Part shown: positions 56,616 to 64,000 of the stretch, piece by piece | Layout of the letters: every line of letters begins with the position of its first letter | Position numbering within the stretch: the stretch's first letter is position 1 | Assembly (NCBI GenBank): GCA_035610365.1 | Contig: CM069432.1 | Span: forward strand, 276,929,482 to 276,993,481 | Length of the DNA stretch: 64,000 bases | DNA from: Aquatica leii | Lineage: Eukaryota > Arthropoda > Insecta > Coleoptera > Lampyridae | Direction of reading: 5' to 3' | Made by a program: the position numbers and the translations under genes | The notes under the pieces: generated by a model | The model's input: only the letters and a program-made list of their open reading frames with translations | The model's database searches: none | What the model was told of the DNA's origin: nothing

Positions 56616-57759
56616 TTATACTAAACTATTTTTAACATAACAGACTCCAACTGTCGACTACTGCCTTATTAATTAAAAATGGTCGTTTTATAAGCATTAC
56701 ACGTGCTGTCTACAGAGTTTTTCAAAATAAATCATATATGATTAAAGTGTGACATTCAGATAGATGCAAAATTAACATAAAACGTAGTTTTTTTTATAAG
56801 AAACAGCAAAATGGTAACAAAATATAGGCCACCAAAGCAAACGAGCTCATTGGAATATAGAGTTACAATTTAAATCTTTGAAACCAAATAATAAAAATGA
56901 CTGTCGGAAATAATAAATTATAAAATGTACTCAAAACGTATGACAATAGACTCGACTTAAATGACTCAAGTACGTATGCACTACATACGTACTTAATAAA
57001 ATAAAAATTACAATTAGGATTAATTTGAAAATTTGCACGGTATCAGTAATATTAAATGGAATTTGCGACCTCAAACATACAAGGTGATTACAGATAAAAT
57101 ATTGTGAATTTTCTGTGTTCAATTTAACTAAATATAACATTTTAACCTGTAATACGATCTGGCGGAAAATTCATGTATAAATTTTATACAATTATTTATA
57201 AATTAAATAATGAAAAGGGAAAAATAGCCACAGGAATTTTGTAGTCTTAAAAGTTAATCTAAGGTTTTTTAGTTTTGTGTAACATACGATTGTGTAGTGG
57301 CATGGTTATGTGCGATAAATATTTGATATACTGGTGAGTCTATTTAAAAAACGTCGTCTGTTACACAAATTACAACGTCAAAAAAATTTTGTACGATATG
57401 TATTTATAGTGAGTAGACTTGCAATATCATGGCCTTCAAAGAAATAGCAAGTAGTCGCAATTTTGTCTATCGAAGCTCAGTATGTAACCTAGTCAGAAAT
57501 ATTCCGTGAGGTTATATACAGTGCACGCTGCTGAATTACGAGTAATGTTATCAGTTGCGTAATGTTATCACTTTATTATATTAAAGAACATATGATACTA
57601 CATAGGAAAACCTCGTTTATAGTAATCATAATTTTGGTTTATATTATCAATTTTTTTCTTCTCAGGTTTGTTTCTGTACATGGACAATAACTTATTTTAC
57701 AGGTTTTTTAATTGTACGAATCTTGTTTTACACAAAATAAGCTGATGAATTTTCACAAT
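56616..57759. other. AT-rich DNA, no gene recognised
   Basis: No coding or repeat signal I can support. Confidence 0.45.
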
Positions 57760-58060
57760 ACAAACTGAGACGTTCTAGAAGTTGTTGTCAACTTTGGGAC
57801 AATGACCAAAGCTTGTTGAACTTTCTAGACACAGATAACAGAAACATACAAAATGTTTTCCAAAGTAATACGTGTTGTTAACATAAACAAATATCAGTTT
57901 TAGATAAAATTAAAAAACTACTAACCTAGTGATAGTAATGTAAGTGTTTTCATTAAATATTGTTGGATTTAATTAGTTACGTGTAGTTATAATCGTGTAA
58001 ATATTTTGTTTGTAAATAATAAAAATAAAAGTGTAATTTTAGTTGTTCCCGTTCGTTAAA
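57760..58060 (+). repeat. LTR segment, family G, copy 2
   Basis: CGTTCTAGAAGTTGTTG, GGATTTAATTAGTTA and CGTGTAAATATTTTG, shared in part with 34390-34730. Followed within 50 bases by a gag start (MPVTRYQTK at 58107), so this is likely the 5' LTR of the next element. Confidence 0.6.
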
Positions 58061-58106
58061 CTAGCGTCGGACGTGTTGTTAAACTTTTTATCCGTGTTAT
58101 AACTTA

Positions 58107-59120
58107 TGCCGGTAACTCGTTATCAAACCAAAATAGATGTAAAACTGTTTGAATTTGTCCGAACATTCTCAGAAAATGGAGGAAAATTCTAAAAGTCTAA
58201 ATAAGAAATACGAACGTGCACCGAACATCAAATAAAGACTATTGAGGAACAAATATAAGTTAGTGTAGGAAATCAAATTAAAATTGTTTAAGAGGAAACT
58301 CAAGCAGAAATTTAAAAAAAGAATTATGCGGAGTTTGAGAAAACGAAGTAAAAGCAATAGAGGACTAATTAGAAGACAGAATGAAATTGCTTGAAGAAAG
58401 AATTGACCAAATGAATTGTCACGGTGAAAGAAGTGTCACGAGCGAAGATTTAATATACGTTAAGATGAAGCCACGCACAAGTTTAAGATTCTACCCCAAA
58501 ATTTAATGGAAAAACTACTTGGTCAACGTACTACAAGCAGTTTGAAGTCGCGGCTACAGCTAATGATTGGAGCAAGAAGTAGAAAGCCGTGTTTTTAATA
58601 GTGGTTTTATGGGGAGAAGCGCTTGGAATATTGGAGACAGTTCTTGATCACATCCAAGACAATTACGAACTATTAAATTCACGTTTAGAAATAAGATATG
58701 GAGATGCTCATCTTCAACAGGTGTACCAAACCCCAACAAAATGTCGAGTTCAAAAAGCTGGGGAAAGTCTTCAAGAGTTTGAGGCTGACATCGCCGGATT
58801 AACACGGCTTGCGTATCCTAGAGCACTAAATATTTTCTTGAAGCAGTTGGCTTTGTAGACGCTCTCCAAGACAACGAAACGCAGCGGACTCTCCGGTTAA
58901 CTTGACCGAAGACGTTGGATGACGCTTTAACCCATGTTTCGGAGTTTGACGCGGCAAAACAGACGTCGCACCGAGGCAGCCATAAGCTCCACTGTGCTGC
59001 AAAAAAACTCGCGCACACACAAGAAAGCATTGAAGAAATAGTTTGCCGTGTACTACGCAAACAAGCTGATGGCACGTCTGGATGGAAATCTCCGGGTTGA
59101 AAAAGGACTACTCGTTAGCA
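58107..59120 (+). pseudogene. gypsy gag
   Basis: MPVTRYQTKIDVKLFEF then many stops to 58440. A recognisable capsid follows: FNGKTTWSTYYKQFEVAATA, LLNSRLEIRYGDAHLQQVY and ESLQEFEADIAGLTRLAYP, typical of a gypsy gag lineage with the RYGD and LQEF-ADI-RLA-LAYP motifs. Stops and shifts throughout; no clear zinc knuckle found. Confidence 0.75.
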
Positions 59121-59399
59121 AAATTTTAGTACGAGTGAAAAACACGATGCCAGCAAGGCTCTTGAATGTTAACTCCGATCTAGTAACGTTGAAAAAGAAG
59201 ACCGTGGCAGGCCAATGCGCGCCAGTATATCAAATTGTGAGATGCGTGAATTCTAACAAAGATACGTCGCCGAAGAAGTACCCACAACATCTATTGGACA
59301 AGCGAGACACAACTCAAGAGAGTTATACAAAACAAATATTAAAACATAATTCGGCTGATAAACAATTCGAACATCAAGTTTTATTAAATTATATTTTGG

Positions 59400-60715
59400 C
59401 TCATGCAGAAAGAGACCAACGACCTTATCTAAGAATTTTAATTTTAGGTTTACGCTCTATGTTTGGACTAATTGATTCAGGAAGTAGTCCAACTTTAGTA
59501 GGCCAACGCGGTTTTAAAATGCTACTTGATTGAGGTTTTAAACTAAATTCGACAAAAATTAGTAAGTGTGTCGTAGCCAATGGACAAAAATGTACTTAGA
59601 TAGGAATTGTAGAAGCACCACTGTGTTTAGTTGACAAAGTACGCATTATAGATGTTTTAGTTGTTCCAGAGCTGTCTAGTACGCTTATTTTGGGAATGGA
59701 TTTCTGGTTAGCAATGGACGTTGTACCGGATCTGAGAAGAAACGTCTGGCATTTTGGTGAATTATCTGAAACTAAATTGATGGGGATTCAAGAAGAAGAA
59801 TCTTTAACTGAAGAACAGAAATTTCAATTAGAAAATTTAATAAGAGACATGTTTAAATTGATGGGAAATGGACTGGGATACACTACCGAAGTGGAACATG
59901 AGATATTAGTTGAACCCAATACGACTCCAATAAAGCAGCGGTATTACCCAGTTTTGCCTTTTAAACAAAAAATCATAAACACGGAATTAAAGAATATGTT
60001 AGATATGGATGTTATTGAACCTTCAAAAAGTGCATGATCTTCTCCTGTTCTTTTAGTTCCTAAATCACAATATCAATGCTATCGATTTTGTGTAGACTAT
60101 CGAGCATTAAATAAGGTAACTAAAAAGGACGCATACCCTTTACCGTATGTTTCTTCTATTTTAGATAGGCTTGCAGGAGCTAAATATTTAAGTTCAGTAG
60201 ACATAAAATCCGCTTACTGGCAAATTAATGTTAAACCATCAAATAGAGAATATACGGCTTTTACTGTTCCGGGGCGAGGGTTGTATCAATTTTAGCGAAT
60301 GCCATCTGGATTAACAAACGCACCTGCATGTTGGCAATGACTAATCGATTAATTAATTGGTGTAGATTTAAAACCATACGTTTATGTTTACTTAGACGAT
60401 ATCATTATTATTTCATCCGATTTTAATACGCATTTAGATATCTTAGCCAAAATTTTTGATCGTTTAATTAATGCTGGTCTAACAGTGAGTTTAAGTAAAT
60501 GTAAATTTTGCAGATCTTCTATGAAATATTTAGGGTATGTTGTCGATGCGAACGGTCTTAGGGTAGACGTTGATAAAGTTGAAGCTTTTCTAAAGGTACC
60601 ACCTCCAAAAAGTATTACTGAGGTACGTCGATTATTAGGGATGTGTAGTTGGTATAGAAGATTTATTGCAAATTTTTCTAGTCTTATTGCTCTTATCTCA
60701 AAGTTAGTCCCCACG
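59400..60715 (+). pseudogene. gypsy protease and reverse transcriptase
   Basis: The protease retains MFGLIDSGSSPTLVG (catalytic DSG) at about 59459 and the LILGMDFW flap/end motif at 59685. RT follows from TTPIKQRYYPVLPFK through VDYRALNKVTKKDAYPLP, SVDIKSAYWQINV, RMPSGLTNAPA and YVYLDDIIIIS to RRLLGMCSWYRRFI. Only a handful of lesions: stops near 59532, 59600, 60036 (a TGA where Trp is usual), 60293 and 60338. The frame is cut at LISKLV, just before RNase H, by an inverted LTR end. Confidence 0.9.
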
Positions 60716-60837
60716 TTGGGCGCCAATTTAATGCCACGATCTAAAAATTGAAATCTCAGGCATAGGATTTTCAAAAAAAAACGAGATTACTTAACATTAA
60801 ATAAATTAAAAAAGAACCTTTAGAATAGATCGTGGCA
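60708..60837 (-). mobile_element. Inverted primer-binding site and short LTR-like unit
   Basis: CCCCACGTTGGGCGCCA on plus is the complement of TGGCGCCCAACGTGGGG, a textbook-looking tRNA primer site. Six bases further is a 106-bp unit bounded by TGCCACGATCTA and its complement TAGATCGTGGCA (60732-60837). On minus this reads as LTR end, spacer, primer site, running head-on into the gypsy RT. Confidence 0.65.
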
Positions 60838-62329
60838 ATATATAGTGAAATTGGCGAAAAATCCGGAGTACCATAAATGTTCCAAGCACGAGTCTATGTG
60901 CGAGAACGATATCTGAATAAGGAAGTAAAACTTGAACACGTCCAATAAAGTTGGTTTTCAAACTACAAGATTTTCATAAGTATTGTGTTGCGTAGGAAGT
61001 AGGACAACGCCGATTTTACTTAAAAAATTGTATTCTAATGCCCTCTAGTGAGTGGTACTCTGTAGTAGATAACATGTGTCAGTTGTTCTTGTACTAATGT
61101 TTATATTTTCAATTATATATTGTAATTCAATTAAAATTATTACTTTTATGCAAATTTTGCAAACAAAAATCATAATGTATAATTTTCATGTACTTATATA
61201 AGCTGTGCTTTCTAAAACAAATTTAATTACTTAAAAATACTTTGGTTAATAAGAACTGATGTTCAGGTCTTAGTAAACAAAAAAAATACATTTTTAAAGT
61301 TGTACTCTGATATTTTTAACCATGAAACGACATTACTTTCTTTAAAAGTATTCTTAAAATTCTGAGGAAAATGCGTGTTAAACTTTTTTATAGCGTACTA
61401 AGCTCGTCTCCCTTAAAGCTACAAAATTCTGTTTTTGCGAATTTCATATATATGTATTTTTATTTTGTTAAAATTCTTAAATAATAAATTGAAAATTTGC
61501 TTGTTATTATATATATATTAATATACATTAAACATCATTACGTTCTATAAAAATACACACATTATGGTTGATTTCGTTTGAAATTTTAATGAAACTTTTT
61601 GATCCACCGCATTCGTTTGAAATTTTATTACTTCAGTCTTTGATCTTTAAACAAGTATTATTAATAAAGATTATATATTTATATAACAATTACTTAGATG
61701 AAAAATAGTCTTTTGGTTTTATGAAAAAGGTTATATAGTTTTTCTTTTATTGGAAAACGGTAAAAATATGTCATCTAATTTATTGTATAAAAATTCCTTT
61801 TTTTTTTGTTAAAAATATTATTGATTATTTCAATAATAGACTAAAAACAAACCGAGTTTGTAATTGTTTTATTAATGTTATATTTAGAAAAGATTAGAAA
61901 TTGAAAAAACACTTTTGTGGAAAAAAAATTGAAAAAGTAATGAAATACGTCAAGATCCTGACAAGGTGAGAATTACACGTGTTCGCGAGAATGAACAGCG
62001 GCGAAGATGAGATCTTGACCCTACTAGAAGTTGAAGCAGCAGATTAAATGACTAGCAAAATAATAAATCATAAAAAAATATTAAAAAGAATAACAGGTAG
62101 GTTGTAAGCCTATAAAATCTCTCAGAAATTATTTACACGTATAGAAGTTTTAATATTTAAATTGATTTTTCTAAAACTCTTTTATTTTACACCAACAAAC
62201 ATTTTCATTTCAAAATGTGACATTAGAAATGCTACAACAGAAAAAATAATTTTTTCAACAGAATGTGTTGCGGTAGATATATCCCAACCAAAGCGGGAAA
62301 ACTACTACTCATACTATTGTTTACCAATT
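60838..62329. other. AT-rich DNA, no gene recognised
   Basis: No domain seen on either strand. May contain non-coding parts of the neighbouring elements. Confidence 0.45.
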
Positions 62330-63110
62330 TAAAAACATTTGGCTTTGCTTAACCTAAAGAATTTGCGGCTTCCATAAACCGTTAACATGCTTCAAGTTTA
62401 ATATGATGCTGATCTGATTTAATTCCAGCTTCCCATACACCTCCAAAGTAAAGATATGTACGGGAATAAAATGCCATTTAGTGCCTTTATTATTGAAGAT
62501 TTCATTCATAGAAGAATTATTTTTTATACGAAAAGATGTTTAAAACAGCAGTAAAATTGGTACCATTATCAGAATATACGTGTTGAGGTTTTCCTCTACG
62601 TGCAACAAACCGACGAAATATCATTATAAAAGCTTACAAGTTTCCAATGACATGCTTTTCTAACAAAATGGATAAACAAGGATAAATAGGATTCAGAACT
62701 TTGACCTTTGCGGTTTTTAATTAGAAAGCGTCTACCAAAATCGACCCCCGTAGAATAACACGGTCTGGAGAGTTGGTTAAGATAAGTTTCCCATAATGAG
62801 TTCAAAGAGATTTGAAGAAAAGCGATAACAGTTATGAAGAACTTGTTTGACAAGACAACGACCTGACGTTATTCAAAATCTATAACAAAGCGGTGATTAA
62901 AGTAACGGAGGACCATTGTGAAGCATTCGAAGATGCTCATCGGTAACAATTAATTTAGCTAAATGATGTTTTCCGTGTATTAGAAAAAAAATTTTCTTAT
63001 TTAAATGAAACTGGGCAATGTGAAGACTCCTTCCAACACAAACAATGCCACTATTATTTGAAAATTGATTTAAAGATAATAGCGTTGAGGGACGCTTTAA
63101 CGATTGATTA
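62330..63110 (-). pseudogene. BEL/Pao integrase remnant
   Basis: On minus, nearly one continuous reading. It starts with the zinc-binding part (VGRSLHIAQFHLNKKIFF, LIVTDEHLRMLHNG). The catalytic core has STGVDFGRRFLIKNRKG, FIHFVRKACHWKLVS, HVYSDNGTNFTAVL (second Asp) and YFGGVWEAGIKS (third, Glu). These are the BEL/Pao-specific forms (usual GVDYAGP, HLELV, SDNGTNF, FGGLWEA-VKS). A handful of stops and a gap before the third motif. No RT or LTR adjacent. Confidence 0.85.
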
Positions 63111-63164
63111 ATTTTGAGTTGTTTTAGTTTGTTGGGAAATTGTTACTCGAATTTTCTAATAACT

Positions 63165-64000
63165 TCAATAGTCACGACTAACTCAGTTGATTCGGTGATT
63201 AGATCGTGAGTTTCCATGTGCTAAATTATAAAGTAGGTTTAAAAAGGCGCCAAAACGGTGAGAGATTAGGTTGATGGATATCCTCGGCTGAAACAAAACA
63301 AAAGACAAAACACAGATGGTAAAGACGAGTATATTTATTTTATCACAGTAAATAGAAGATAAACGCGATCAAACGCTAAAATGTAAGTCGATATCACAGA
63401 CAAAATATGAAACAAGTCCCCATCGGTTGGGCAACACGTCATACAACAAAGTCCACTTGTCGGCCTAACTTTTACGTTTCGACAGCAAATAAATTTATAG
63501 TAATAAATTATAATCAGAAAGTACAACTCTCGATATTGTAGAGAACCAAAGCGTACCGACTGATCTTATATTATACACAAAACAAAATTTTATCAATAAT
63601 TGTGACAACGACCCACTATGTGCATGTACAACCGACTGAAAACGTAAAAAGAATTAAAGTAGGGAATAATATACTTAGAGTTTAGTTTTCTTTAAAAGCT
63701 TGCTACTAGCTAGAAGCATCTTCTCAGTATTTCCTAAAATTTGTTGAAATATAACTAAGCGTACGTATGGTGTTATCACAAGTAAAAATACGACATCATA
63801 CCATTACTGAAAAACAATCAAATGCGTCGAGTTTCGCCTAAATTAGGTATAGTATTTCGGTTGGTGGTCTTACAATACATCCAAACACTTGTTATCATTT
63901 CGTTTCGGGTATGCTCGAGTTTTGGTATTTGGTAAGTCGGGGGATAGATCTTATTATCTCCACAGTCAAGGAACACGTGTGGAGGTATGGAAACCCGCCA
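63165..64000 (-). mobile_element. LTR plus leader, family L, cut by window end
   Basis: CACGACTAACTCAGTTG (63174), AAAGGCGCCAAAACGGTGAG (63245) and an LTR from 63259 on, with CAACACGTCATACAAC and TCGGCCTAACTTTTACG shared with 10960-11010 and 55945-55990. Continues past 64000. Confidence 0.7.

Overview
The window looks like AT-rich, repeat-dense arthropod (very probably insect) nuclear DNA. It has tiny introns, phase-1 exon shuffling of TIL-type cysteine-rich domains, and remnants of many eukaryotic transposon groups: non-LTR, Ty3/gypsy, Ty1/copia, BEL/Pao and pogo/Tigger. Nothing bacterial, viral or plasmid-like was seen. I could not name the species. No tRNA gene or CRISPR array was recognised.

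Host genes. Two paralogous minus-strand genes encode secreted multi-domain TIL proteins (trypsin-inhibitor-like, ten cysteines per domain). Gene A (42568-44243) has 8 exons: a signal-peptide exon and 7 TIL exons. Gene B (20908-27485) has 11 exons: a signal-peptide exon and 10 TIL-type exons. Every internal exon has length divisible by 3 and every junction is phase 1. The genes align exon by exon, and so does DNA upstream of the start codon. Gene B carries a complete 4.2 kb LINE in intron 7, flanked by a 12-bp target-site duplication. A decayed sister copy of that LINE lies 1.2 kb downstream of gene A. Between the LINE copy and gene A is an isolated, diverged piece of 28S rRNA gene (41919-42330, minus).

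Layout. 1-1600: AT-rich, nothing recognised. 1600-5443: LINE with an (ATT)n tail. 5444-12703: LTR fragments, an R1/I-like LINE remnant, lysine-rich low-complexity repeats and a long hairpin. 12704-20764: three copies of a 1.2-1.4 kb LTR (one a solo LTR with a GGTT duplication), a pogo remnant and an unrelated GC-rich LTR with a primer-binding site. 20908-27485: gene B. 27490-30890: upstream region, tandem duplication with minisatellite, and foldback. 31240-38060: gypsy remnants and LTR pieces. 38600-42330: LINE copy and 28S fragment. 42568-44243: gene A. 44652-52770: a gypsy element whose 5' LTR was split by a 4.75 kb pogo/Tigger transposon. 53080-56615: copia fragments and an inverted pair of LTRs. 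57760-60840: gypsy element. 62330-63110: BEL/Pao integrase. 63170-64000: LTR running off the window.

The two TIL genes are the only convincing host genes. Most of the rest records nested insertions, several of which can be dated relative to each other from duplications and a pre-insertion site visible in the window.
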